Below, in pieces: positions 48,156-55,589 of a stretch of DNA of 55,589 nt (positions are counted from its first letter, which is position 1; each line of letters starts with the position of its first letter). The notes beneath the pieces are model-generated. The model saw only the letters and a list, made by a program, of their open reading frames with translations. It did no database searches and was not told the DNA's origin. The position numbers and the translations under genes are program-made. Location: NCBI GenBank assembly GCA_934317215.1, contig CAKREH010000023.1, positions 1-55,589 of the forward strand, given 5' to 3'. Source of the DNA: an uncultured Roseburia sp. (GTDB lineage Bacteria; Bacillota; Clostridia; Lachnospirales; Lachnospiraceae).

Positions 48156-50213
48156 ATGGATCGCAATTCCCCTTTAAGAGAAATTAAAGGTGTTGGTGCA
48201 AAAACAGAAGAATTATTTCATAAGATAGGAGTATACACCGTAGGTGATATACTCCTTCATTATCCCCGGACATATATACAGTATCCGCAGGCAAAACATG
48301 TGGATGAGGTTTCAGACGGGGAGCAGGCAGCCGTTTATGGACGGATCACAAGAACACCGGTAGTGCGGAAGGTACGCACCATGCAGATCACAGTTACGAC
48401 GATCAGTGAGATGGGAACTTCCTTAGAACTGGTATGGTACCGGATGCCTTATATGAAAAATAATTTGAAAGTCGGCAGCACTTACATTTTTTATGGAAAA
48501 GTCAATAAAAAGAATGGAAGGCTTGTTATGGAGCAGGCAGCAATGTTTACGGAAGAACAGTATGCATCCATGGAGCAGGTGTTTTTGCCGGTATACGCAC
48601 TGACGAACGGACTTTCTAATAACCTTGTCACAAAAACAGTACGTGCGGCACTTGGGGACGAACATCTGTTTACAGATTACCTTCCACATGCCATTCGTGA
48701 AAGATACGGGCTTTGTGAATATAATTATGCAATCCGTCAGATTCATTTCCCGGAGGATATGGAAACACTCATTACTGCGAGAAGACGGCTTGTGTTTGAC
48801 GAATTTTTCCTTTTTATTTTGAGTATGCAGTACCAGAAAGAAAAGCATATCAAAGAAAAAAACGAGTTTGTTTTTGCGGAAGATGATTTTACAGATGAAC
48901 TGATAGAGCAGCTGCCGTATGAACTTACCAATGCACAGAAAAAGGCACTTGTGGATGTAAAACGCGATATGCGTTCCGAGACGGTCATGCAGCGCCTGAT
49001 CCAGGGTGATGTAGGTTCCGGTAAAACGATCGTTGCATTTCTTGCGATGGCAGATACCGCCCACAATGGCTACCAGTCTGCGATCATGGCACCGACAGAG
49101 GTGCTTGCAAGACAACATTATGAGTCCTATCAGAGCATGTGTGAACAGTTTGGACTTCATATTCCGATTGTGCTTTTGACAGGTTCCATGACGGCAAAGC
49201 AGAAACGGCGTGCATATGAAGCGCTTGAAGTCTATCCGAATGCCATGATCATCGGAACACATGCGCTGATCCAGGAAAAAGCGATTTATCAGAATCTGGC
49301 ACTTGTAATTACCGATGAACAGCATCGTTTTGGGGTGCGGCAGCGTGAAATTTTTGCAGAAAAGGGCATGGAACCACATGTACTCGTCATGAGTGCAACG
49401 CCGATTCCACGTACTTTGGCGATCATTATTTACGGTGACCTGGATATTTCCGTCATTGATGAAGTCCCGGCAAAGCGGCTTCCAATCAAAAACTGCGTGG
49501 TCGACCGGAGATACCGCCCAAAGGCATATGCTTTTATCGAACATGAAGTGCGCACAGGACACCAGGCATATGTGATCTGTCCGTTAGTGGAAGAGAGCGA
49601 AAATATGGAAGCGGAAAATGTCACCGATTATGCAAAACATCTGCGGGAAGAACTGCCGGAAGACATTGTGATCGGTGTTTTACATGGGCAGATGAAAGCG
49701 GAGCAGAAAAATAAGATTATGGATCAGTTTGTAAAAAATGAGATTCAGGTACTTGTCTCTACAACGGTTGTTGAGGTTGGCGTCAATGTGCCGAACGCGA
49801 CGGTCATGATGATTGAGAATGCGGAACGGTTCGGGCTTGCACAGCTTCACCAGCTAAGAGGACGTGTCGGAAGAGGAGATGCCCAGTCTTATTGTATTAT
49901 GGTCAATGCTTCCGACAGCAAAAATTCTATGAAACGGCTTGATATTTTAAATAAATCCAACGATGGATTTAAGATTGCAGGCGAAGATTTAAAACTTCGC
50001 GGACCTGGGGATTTCTTTGGCATCCGTCAGTCCGGTGAGATGCAGTTTTTGCTGGCGGATATCTATCAGGATGCGTCTGTGTTACAGCAGGCATCCGAGG
50101 AGGTGCAGGATCTGCTCGATTCAGACCCGGAACTCTGCAGAGAAGAAAATATAAACCTGCAGCATTATCTTGAGATTTTCTTTGAAAATCAGAAGAGCAG
50201 ACTGAATTTGTAA
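48156..50213 (+). CDS. recG: ATP-dependent DNA helicase RecG
   Basis: The 685-residue helicase has the N-terminal wedge/OB domain (1-170, with REIKGVGAKTEELFHKIGVY), Walker A GDVGSGKT, a DEQH box (ITDEQHRFGVRQRE), SATPIPRTLA and the late HQLRGRVGRG motif VI. RecG remodels stalled replication forks and branched DNA. Domain order and length are normal. It begins 13 bases after fakA. Confidence 0.98.
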   Translation: MDRNSPLREIKGVGAKTEELFHKIGVYTVGDILLHYPRTYIQYPQAKHVDEVSDGEQAAVYGRITRTPVVRKVRTMQITVTTISEMGTSLELVWYRMPYMKNNLKVGSTYIFYGKVNKKNGRLVMEQAAMFTEEQYASMEQVFLPVYALTNGLSNNLVTKTVRAALGDEHLFTDYLPHAIRERYGLCEYNYAIRQIHFPEDMETLITARRRLVFDEFFLFILSMQYQKEKHIKEKNEFVFAEDDFTDELIEQLPYELTNAQKKALVDVKRDMRSETVMQRLIQGDVGSGKTIVAFLAMADTAHNGYQSAIMAPTEVLARQHYESYQSMCEQFGLHIPIVLLTGSMTAKQKRRAYEALEVYPNAMIIGTHALIQEKAIYQNLALVITDEQHRFGVRQREIFAEKGMEPHVLVMSATPIPRTLAIIIYGDLDISVIDEVPAKRLPIKNCVVDRRYRPKAYAFIEHEVRTGHQAYVICPLVEESENMEAENVTDYAKHLREELPEDIVIGVLHGQMKAEQKNKIMDQFVKNEIQVLVSTTVVEVGVNVPNATVMMIENAERFGLAQLHQLRGRVGRGDAQSYCIMVNASDSKNSMKRLDILNKSNDGFKIAGEDLKLRGPGDFFGIRQSGEMQFLLADIYQDASVLQQASEEVQDLLDSDPELCREENINLQHYLEIFFENQKSRLNL

Positions 50214-50281
50214 AAAATTGATTTTGAGATAGATTTTATTTATAGGCAGCTTGTAATTGAAATAATAAGACAGTTATTATC

Positions 50282-50322
50282 AAAAAAACGGGAGCTTCAT
50301 TAGAAAAGCATCCCGTTTTTTG
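50282..50322. terminator. Bidirectional terminator between recG and the SASP gene
   Basis: AAAAAACGGGA (50283-50293) pairs with TCCCGTTTTTT (50311-50321), giving a T-run in either direction. It can serve both convergent transcripts. The rest of the gap up to 50406 shows only minor inverted repeats. Confidence 0.85.
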
Positions 50323-50406
50323 TGCCTAAAGGCATAGATCCGTGCGGATCATGGATCCCTGCAGCTCGAAGAGTTGTCATTTACGGCAAACTTATTTGCG
50401 ACAAAT

Positions 50407-50613
50407 TTACTTGCCTGACATCTGTCTCTCCTGTGCCTCGATCATTTTCTTAACCATATAACCGCCGACAGAACCGTTCTGTCTGGAAGTAAGGTCACCG
50501 TTGTAACCGTCTTTTAAAGGTACACCAATCTCGCTTGCTACCTCATATTTGAAACGATCTAATGCACTTTTTGCCTCAGGAACTGCTGCTCTGTTAGATG
50601 AACGACTTGTCAT
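50407..50613 (-). CDS. Alpha/beta-type small acid-soluble spore protein
   Basis: ATG 50613 follows AAGGAGGAAACTATT and gives 68 residues. KYEVASEIGVPLKDGYNGDL (with the EIGV germination-protease site) and LTSRQNGSVGGYMVKKMI are the two SASP signatures. These proteins coat DNA in the dormant spore and are degraded at germination. The longer frame from 50667 is ignored. Together with GerW, it indicates an endospore former. A sporulation sigma-factor promoter was looked for but could not be assigned. Confidence 0.97.
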   Translation of the reverse strand: MTSRSSNRAAVPEAKSALDRFKYEVASEIGVPLKDGYNGDLTSRQNGSVGGYMVKKMIEAQERQMSGK

Positions 50614-50684
50614 AATAGTTTCCTCCTTGTTGTGTGTTGATACATTTTTATTTTTGTAAATTATCATTTGTATCAGGTCTGAAC

Positions 50685-50718
50685 AAACGCCGCGTCAATC
50701 CTGTATCCCGCGGCGTTT
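50685..50718. repeat. GC-rich hairpin in the SASP-GH105 gap
   Basis: AAACGCCGCG (50685-50694) pairs perfectly with CGCGGCGTTT (50709-50718). No T-run follows on the plus strand. Its role is unknown; the remaining sequence from 50720 to 50920 shows nothing clear. Confidence 0.6.
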
Positions 50719-50929
50719 ATGTTTTGCTGCGGTGTTTTGATCGCGTTTTGTTTTGTTCAGTGATAGTATGTGAAATATTACAACAGCTAAACATGCATTT
50801 TTTGTCAGAAAATCAAGTAATATCCGCAACTGGAAATACATAAATTTTAGATTTTCTGCCAGATGCTGTTTTTCAGTCCATGATGATGAATAATGTTTGC
50901 AATAAAATATTTATTTTTAAAGTAATTTC

Positions 50930-50980
50930 TTGTAAGCGCTTACAAAAAATGTTTACAAACATGATTATATAAGATATGAT
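50930..50980 (+). promoter_or_regulatory. GH105 promoter with LacI/CcpA-type operators
   Basis: TTTACA (50952-50957) and TATGAT (50975-50980) have a 17-base spacer. TTGTAAGCGCTTACAA (50930-50945), a perfect 16-base palindrome, lies just upstream. ATGTTTACAAACAT (50949-50962) overlaps the -35 box. The first matches the uxaB operator at 14 of 16 bases, so one regulator probably acts on both. Confidence 0.75.
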
Positions 50981-51051
50981 AGGAGTAAAGTGATTTGTAT
51001 AAATCAACTCATAATACAGGGTGACAAAACACAGGAGAAGGAGAAACAAAC

Positions 51052-52179
51052 ATGGATAAGATCGAAAGATATATTGACGAACTTTTAGAGAAAAGCACAC
51101 CAGATCGTCCGATCTGGAATATCGAAAAGATTTTACAGGGAAAAAAATCAACATGGAATTATATTGATGGTTGTATGATCAAAGCCATTTTAGAGATGTA
51201 TGCTATCACAAAAGATGAAAAATATTTTTCGTTTGCGGATCATTTCATCGACTGCAAAGTCATGGAGGATGGTTCAATCGAAGGATATTCTGTGGAAGAA
51301 TTAAATATTGACAATGTAAATGCGGGAAAGACACTGTTTGAACTTTATGACCTGACCGGAAAAGAGAAATACCGTAAAGCAATTGATCTTGTATACAGTC
51401 AGATCCAGAAAATGCCCCGGACAAAAGAAGGAAATTTCTGGCATAAAAATATTTATCCGAATCAGGTCTGGTTAGACGGACTTTATATGTGTCAGCCATT
51501 TTATATGGAATATGAGACACGTTTCAATGACAAAAAAAATTATGATGATATTTTTTCACAGTTTTTCAATGTGGTGGAACATATGCGTGACCCAAAGACA
51601 GGACTTTATTATCATGCGTATGATTCCTCAAGAGAAATGTTCTGGTGTGATAAGATAACCGGATTAAGTCAGAATTTCTGGCTCCGCGCATTAGGATGGT
51701 ATTCCATGGCACTGCTTGACACATTAGATAAAGCGGATGCATCTGCAGGGGAACCATATGAAAAAATGAAACAGATTTTCATGCAGCTGATGGATTCCAT
51801 GTTAAAATATCAGGATGAGAGCGGTATGTGGTATCAGGTCGTAAATGTCGGTGGCATGGATCGCAATTATCTTGAGACAAGCGGAAGTTCGATCATGGCA
51901 TATGCGCTGCTTAAAGGTGTGCGTCTGGGATTTCTGCCGGAAAGCTACCGGATTTATGGAGAGAAGGCATTTAAAGGTATCTGTGAGAAATATTTATCGG
52001 AAGATGAGAATGGAGAACTTCATTTAGATGGAATCTGTCTGGTTGCAGGATTGGGTGGTGCGAGCAGACGTTCTGGAACCTTCGATTATTATATGTCCGA
52101 ACCGGTTGTTAAGGATGATGCAAAGGGTGTTGGTCCGTTTTTACTAGCATATACAGAAATGAAGCGTCTGGAAAAGTAA
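51052..52179 (+). CDS. GH105 unsaturated rhamnogalacturonyl hydrolase
   Basis: The 375-residue (alpha/alpha)6-barrel protein is close in length to YteR and YesR. QVWLDGLYMCQPFYMEYE holds catalytic D142, matching D143 of YteR. Other family marks are DNVNAGKTLFELYDLTGKEK, FWLRALGWYSMALLD, YLETSGSSIMAYALLKG and GTFDYYMSEPVVKDDAKGVG. It hydrates and releases the unsaturated galacturonyl end from rhamnogalacturonan disaccharides in the cytoplasm, giving the 4-deoxy-5-keto uronate used by KduI. It stands alone, but its operator links it to the uronate genes at 21-29 kb. Confidence 0.95.
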   Translation: MDKIERYIDELLEKSTPDRPIWNIEKILQGKKSTWNYIDGCMIKAILEMYAITKDEKYFSFADHFIDCKVMEDGSIEGYSVEELNIDNVNAGKTLFELYDLTGKEKYRKAIDLVYSQIQKMPRTKEGNFWHKNIYPNQVWLDGLYMCQPFYMEYETRFNDKKNYDDIFSQFFNVVEHMRDPKTGLYYHAYDSSREMFWCDKITGLSQNFWLRALGWYSMALLDTLDKADASAGEPYEKMKQIFMQLMDSMLKYQDESGMWYQVVNVGGMDRNYLETSGSSIMAYALLKGVRLGFLPESYRIYGEKAFKGICEKYLSEDENGELHLDGICLVAGLGGASRRSGTFDYYMSEPVVKDDAKGVGPFLLAYTEMKRLEK

Positions 52180-52222
52180 AATAAATCAGAACATTTGCCG
52201 GCAAAGGAAAAAAGGAGCAGAT

Positions 52223-53080
52223 ATGAGCAGTAGTAAACAAATGAAATTCAGTGGAACAAAGGCGGTGGGAGTAAGTATTCTTGCAATTTGTCTTTTGGCA
52301 TTTTCACAGCTTTTGGCGCTTTTGATCGGAAATATGTTAGTGGCAGGTGGGATATCAGCGGTGACCGGGAATATTTTCACCGGAATTTTCTATGCAGGTC
52401 TGGTGTTTGGAGGAGTTTTTCTGATCTGTAAAAAAATGTTAAAAATACCAATGGCAGATTTTAAGATCGGGAAACCGGATCTGTATCCGTTTTGGATCAT
52501 TGTCGCATTTATAATGCCGTTTTTTGTGATTCTTATATACCAGTTATTTCCCGGATCATGGCAACAATCGTCTTTGGAACCGGAAACATTAAGACAGATT
52601 GTTACAGGAAGTGTGTTTTATTTAGGACTGGCAACCGGAATTGTGGAAGAGACAGTGTTCCGCGGAGTCATTATGAGTTCTGTGGAATATGCGTGGAACC
52701 GGAAAATTGCGGTGTTCGTTCCATCTGTTCTGTTTGGCTGTCTGCATATTGAAGAAGGAATGAGCATTCCTGGAATGATCCAGGTTGTGATAGCAGGAAG
52801 TCTGGCTGGCATTCTGTTTTCTCTGGTAACCTGTTATACAGGGACAATCTGGTATTCGGCACTTATGCACGGAATTTGGAACTGTCTGATGATCGGAGGT
52901 CTGATCCATATCGGATCTGCGGCAGATGGTGCGGTATGGTATAATTATGTGCTCGATACAGATTCTTTTCTGCTGACTGGTGGGGAGTTTGGCGTGGAAT
53001 CTTCTGTTATTTCCATAGCAACATACCTGATTTTTGTAGTGATTGCATTTTTGTTACTGCAGAAAAGGAAAGGAGCGTAA
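52223..53080 (+). CDS. CPBP family intramembrane glutamic endopeptidase
   Basis: The 285-residue protein has seven to eight hydrophobic helices. The motif GIVEETVFRGVIMSSVEY provides E142, E143 and R147; a later FGCLHIEEGM and SALMHGIWNCLMIGG supply the His residues. This is the CAAX-protease/Rce1-like family (ABI), many of which cut membrane peptides or give bacteriocin immunity. AAGGAGCAGAT precedes the ATG. Its 43-base distance from the GH105 gene allows cotranscription, though no functional link is clear. Confidence 0.9.
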   Translation: MSSSKQMKFSGTKAVGVSILAICLLAFSQLLALLIGNMLVAGGISAVTGNIFTGIFYAGLVFGGVFLICKKMLKIPMADFKIGKPDLYPFWIIVAFIMPFFVILIYQLFPGSWQQSSLEPETLRQIVTGSVFYLGLATGIVEETVFRGVIMSSVEYAWNRKIAVFVPSVLFGCLHIEEGMSIPGMIQVVIAGSLAGILFSLVTCYTGTIWYSALMHGIWNCLMIGGLIHIGSAADGAVWYNYVLDTDSFLLTGGEFGVESSVISIATYLIFVVIAFLLLQKRKGA

Positions 53081-53088
53081 ATTACTCA

Positions 53089-53198
53089 ATCATTGTAAGC
53101 GAAAAAACGCAGTCGTGAATCGTATAAAAATTCACGGCTGCGTTTTTTCATGATAATGGTTTGGTTCGCGAAGCGTGTATTCTATTGCTTACGATGAT
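53089..53198. terminator. Terminator inside a larger inverted repeat
   Basis: A terminator stem, GAAAAAACGCAG and CGTGAAT (53101-53120) with ATTCACG and CTGCGTTTTTTC (from about 53130 to 53149), serves either direction. It lies within ATCATTGTAAGC (53089-53100) and GCTTACGATGAT (53187-53198), which match at 11 of 12 positions. The palindrome TTCGCGAA (53165-53172) sits between. Confidence 0.75.
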
Positions 53199-53238
53199 AG
53201 TGTTTTACACGCAGGGCATGGCGTATTGGATTATTGAT

Positions 53239-55035
53239 TTATTCCACCAGAGTCAGACCGGAGATATCCGGGTGTACCGTCAGTGAAAAGTTGGTGTAAT
53301 ATACCACAAAACCCGGAGCACTTCCGTTTGGTTTTTTCACATTTTTCTTCTGGAGATAATCGATCTCGATCTTGTCACTGTCCCTGCCGCTGGAATAGTA
53401 ACCGGCAAGTTTTCCTGCTTCCTCGAACATACGGTCCGGCAGATCTGTCTCGTTATTTGTTTTCACAACGACGTGGGAGCCCGGCATTCCTTTGGCATGG
53501 AACCACCAGTCGTTTCCGGTTGCAAATTTAAATGTCAGTTCTTCATTCTGATAATTATTTTTTCCGACATACATATGATAGCCATCTGATGAAATGTAAT
53601 GAAAAGGTTTACTCTTGATTTTGGCTTTTTTGTCGGTGCGTTTGCGTTTAATATAGCCGTATTCTATCAGTTCTTCTTTGATCTGTACCAGATCATCTTC
53701 GGTCAGAGCAATATCTAAAGATGCGGCAATACTTTCTAAATGATCAATTTCAGACTTTGTTTCCTCTATCAGATCGGTCAATGCCTCGTAAGTACGTTTT
53801 AATTTTCCGTATTTGTCAAAATATTTCTGTGCATTTGCCTTGGCATCTAAAGTTGGGTCAAGCGGGATTATTACGTTCTCATTTGTATAATAATTGAGTG
53901 CTTCGAGCTGTTTTGCCCCTTCCTCTAACCCATATCCGTAGGTGTGAATGAGTTCTCCATATACTTTATATTTATCACGTTTTTCCGTATCCTTTAGCTG
54001 CTTTTGCTGAAGCTGGTACTTTTTCCGGTTACGCTCCAGTGCGGTGGATACGACTTTTCGCAGGTCTACAGATTTCTGGCGGATACGTGTGTAAACATTT
54101 TTGGAAGCGTAATATTCTTCAAGCACTTTGGAGATTGAATCGTATTCCGTCATAATATAAATATCGGCAGCCGTGTCTGCAGTATTTTCCATAATTTTCT
54201 GATCTGTGGAAGTATGCACATATTCTGACAGACGGAAACAGGAAAAATCAATCGGTTCCCTGCCGCGTGTGATAATATTCGGACAGTAATTATGATTCTT
54301 TACATCGTCCATCATCCAGTAAAAATTGTGGAACAGATGTTTTTTGCTGTCTGTGTCTAGCGAATTCACAGACATGTCTCCATCAATGGAAGCACGGTAG
54401 CAGATTTCATTTGCGATTACAGGACTGATACCGGTGAAAGAACCATAGATTGCTTTTGTAATGGAAACCGGTTTTTTCATGACGGATTCCATGAAAACCT
54501 CCTCTGTGACTTCAAGAGGATCTAATTTATCTTCCTGGGTTGCCGGGATACAGTAAGCCCGTCCGGGAAGAACTTCACGCACAGAACTCATCATGGACGA
54601 TACATGTTTGATACTGTCAATGATCGTGCCGTCGGAACTGCAGAAAATAATATTACTGTGTTTTCCCATCAGTTCTACGATCAGTGTTTTCTGACACAGA
54701 TCACCCATTTCATCGAGGTGCTCGATATCAAAATGAATGATACGTTCCATGTGAGGCTGGTAAATTTTTATGATCCGCCCGTTTGCAATGTGCTTGCGTA
54801 ACAGCATACAAAAATTTGGTGCTGTCAGCGGACTTGGTTTATTTGTTTCTGTCAGATATAAAAAAGGCAGGGAGGCACTTGCTGACATGGCAAGACGGAA
54901 CTGCCCGTTACTTCCTTTTAAGGTAAAAAGAAGCTCGTCGCTTTCCGGTTGGGCAATTTTGCTGATCTTTGCATTTAAAATTGTTTGATTCAGTTCATAT
55001 ACAAGATTGGATATTACTAATCCATCAAAAGCCAT
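53239..55035 (-). CDS. rqcH: RqcH, NFACT-family ribosome quality control protein
   Basis: The 598-residue protein has an NFACT-N domain (MAFDGLVISNLVYELNQTIL, then the MERIIHFDIEHL stretch), a helix-hairpin-helix, a long coiled coil at about 310-450 and the NFACT-R domain near the C-terminus with GNDWWFHAKGMPGSHVVVK. RqcH binds peptidyl-tRNA-blocked 50S subunits and adds alanine tails that mark the product for breakdown. It was once annotated as fibronectin-binding protein A. AAGGAG precedes the ATG. In this copy E-R stands where an Asp-Arg pair is reported for the Bacillus protein; that alignment is by eye. Confidence 0.93.
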   Translation of the reverse strand: MAFDGLVISNLVYELNQTILNAKISKIAQPESDELLFTLKGSNGQFRLAMSASASLPFLYLTETNKPSPLTAPNFCMLLRKHIANGRIIKIYQPHMERIIHFDIEHLDEMGDLCQKTLIVELMGKHSNIIFCSSDGTIIDSIKHVSSMMSSVREVLPGRAYCIPATQEDKLDPLEVTEEVFMESVMKKPVSITKAIYGSFTGISPVIANEICYRASIDGDMSVNSLDTDSKKHLFHNFYWMMDDVKNHNYCPNIITRGREPIDFSCFRLSEYVHTSTDQKIMENTADTAADIYIMTEYDSISKVLEEYYASKNVYTRIRQKSVDLRKVVSTALERNRKKYQLQQKQLKDTEKRDKYKVYGELIHTYGYGLEEGAKQLEALNYYTNENVIIPLDPTLDAKANAQKYFDKYGKLKRTYEALTDLIEETKSEIDHLESIAASLDIALTEDDLVQIKEELIEYGYIKRKRTDKKAKIKSKPFHYISSDGYHMYVGKNNYQNEELTFKFATGNDWWFHAKGMPGSHVVVKTNNETDLPDRMFEEAGKLAGYYSSGRDSDKIEIDYLQKKNVKKPNGSAPGFVVYYTNFSLTVHPDISGLTLVE

Positions 55036-55589
55036 TTTAAAATCTCCTTTCGGAATGTGTTTCTGCGGATTTCCCGCAGAATGATATTATAACGGATTTT
55101 TAATCTAAAAACAACGCTGGAGGAGAACTTATTTGTTGATGCATTATTGGAAAACAGAAATATCGTAGTAATGGTAAAAGTAATAGTATTGGCGCTTTTG
55201 CTATTGTTAAAAATAGATTACAAATATAAAAATAAAATTAAATAAATGAAAAAGACTTTTTTTATGAAAAAAATTTGTTATACTAAACTTGCAGATGAAA
55301 GTTCAGTATGAATCTGAATATTCTATATGCCGGTTCTTTTATAAATAAAGACGGCATATCCGAAACAATCTTTTTACTCGTTACAAATATCTATGTGAAT
55401 ATTCCAATGGTAATGAAAGTAAAAAAACAACCGTTTATTAGTTTTCGACAAGAATTGCACCTTGACAAATAAATAAGAAGATATTCGATCAGAGAAAGTT
55501 GCTTTTCCATTACATGACGTTTATAATAAGAAAAGGAAAACAAATATAATATACTGATCAAGGCAGCCGGAAAGGACGGCTTTACCACT
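55036..55589. promoter_or_regulatory. Gene-free end of window with promoter and leader hairpin
   Basis: No credible gene is seen in these 554 bases. An extended -10, TGTTATACT (55276-55284), points to plus-strand transcription from about 55291. The leader contains ATATGCCG (55325-55332) paired with CGGCATAT (55352-55359), with an inner TTCTTT/AAAGA stem. A TTGACA at 55462-55467 lacks a good -10. The transcribed gene would lie beyond the window. Confidence 0.5.

Noticed and set aside
48423..49562. 379-codon open frame on the minus strand
   Set aside because: It lies wholly antisense within recG, whose motifs are complete; the antisense protein is Cys/His-rich and shows no domain. It is a reading-frame shadow.
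50340..50406. Riboswitch or tRNA in the recG-SASP gap
   Set aside because: Only short inverted repeats are present; no cloverleaf or known aptamer core could be recognised.
55391..55588. 65-codon minus-strand frame at the window end
   Set aside because: It has no ribosome site visible, runs against the predicted promoter and leader, and shows no motif.

Overview
The window looks like a chromosomal segment from a spore-forming gut Lachnospiraceae, most like Roseburia or Agathobacter. The grounds are the Clostridia-type gene order (ruvAB, zapA, U32 peptidase, FtsW/RodA, PBP; Asp23, FakA, RecG beside rpmB), the spore genes (GerW, an alpha/beta SASP), strong AGGAGG ribosome sites, and a pectin island with an Lpl/Ytc-type ABC importer. 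No tRNA, rRNA or CRISPR was seen. Functions are read from motifs and family knowledge; no database search was run.

Positions 1-8543 are an AT-rich accessory block. It holds the 3' end of an Ig-like surface-type protein, a remnant antitoxin gene, a BrnT/BrnA toxin-antitoxin pair, a group IIC intron with its reverse transcriptase inserted between brnA and its likely terminator, two conjugative-element-type small genes, a 921-residue ArdC-like/LPD metalloprotease-like protein, and a promoter-to-terminator cassette of an ImmA/IrrE peptidase plus an unrecognised two-helix membrane protein.

Positions 8544-21157 are housekeeping: miaB, a 50-bp tandem repeat made from the miaB tail, a NusG domain II protein, a Gx transporter, ruvA, ruvB, zapA, a U32 peptidase, an FtsW/RodA protein, a PBP, a NUDIX hydrolase, DUF2953 and GerW proteins, and a 48-residue membrane protein.

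Positions 21154-45405 are a pectin and rhamnogalacturonan island. The minus-strand genes are a DhuI-like isomerase, kduI, uxaC and a LacI regulator; divergent plus-strand genes are uxaB, uxaA and a kduD-type dehydrogenase. Galacturonate is expected to run UxaC to UxaB to UxaA, and unsaturated uronate KduI or DhuI-like to KduD, both ending at 2-keto-3-deoxygluconate. A roughly 0.9-kb non-coding zone of nested inverted repeats follows. Next come a serine hydrolase and a membrane AraC-type sensor (minus), then an ABC importer, an acetylesterase, a GH43, an ankyrin-GH43 fusion, a shrunken GH105-like protein, a GH28 and a sugar isomerase (plus). None of these enzymes has a visible signal peptide, so oligosaccharides are probably imported and cut inside the cell. 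A GH105 at 51052-52179 carries the same operator type as uxaB and probably belongs to the same regulon.

Positions 45406-55589 return to core genes: rpmB, asp23, fakA, recG, a SASP gene, the GH105, a CPBP protease and rqcH, ending in a promoter and leader whose gene lies outside the window.
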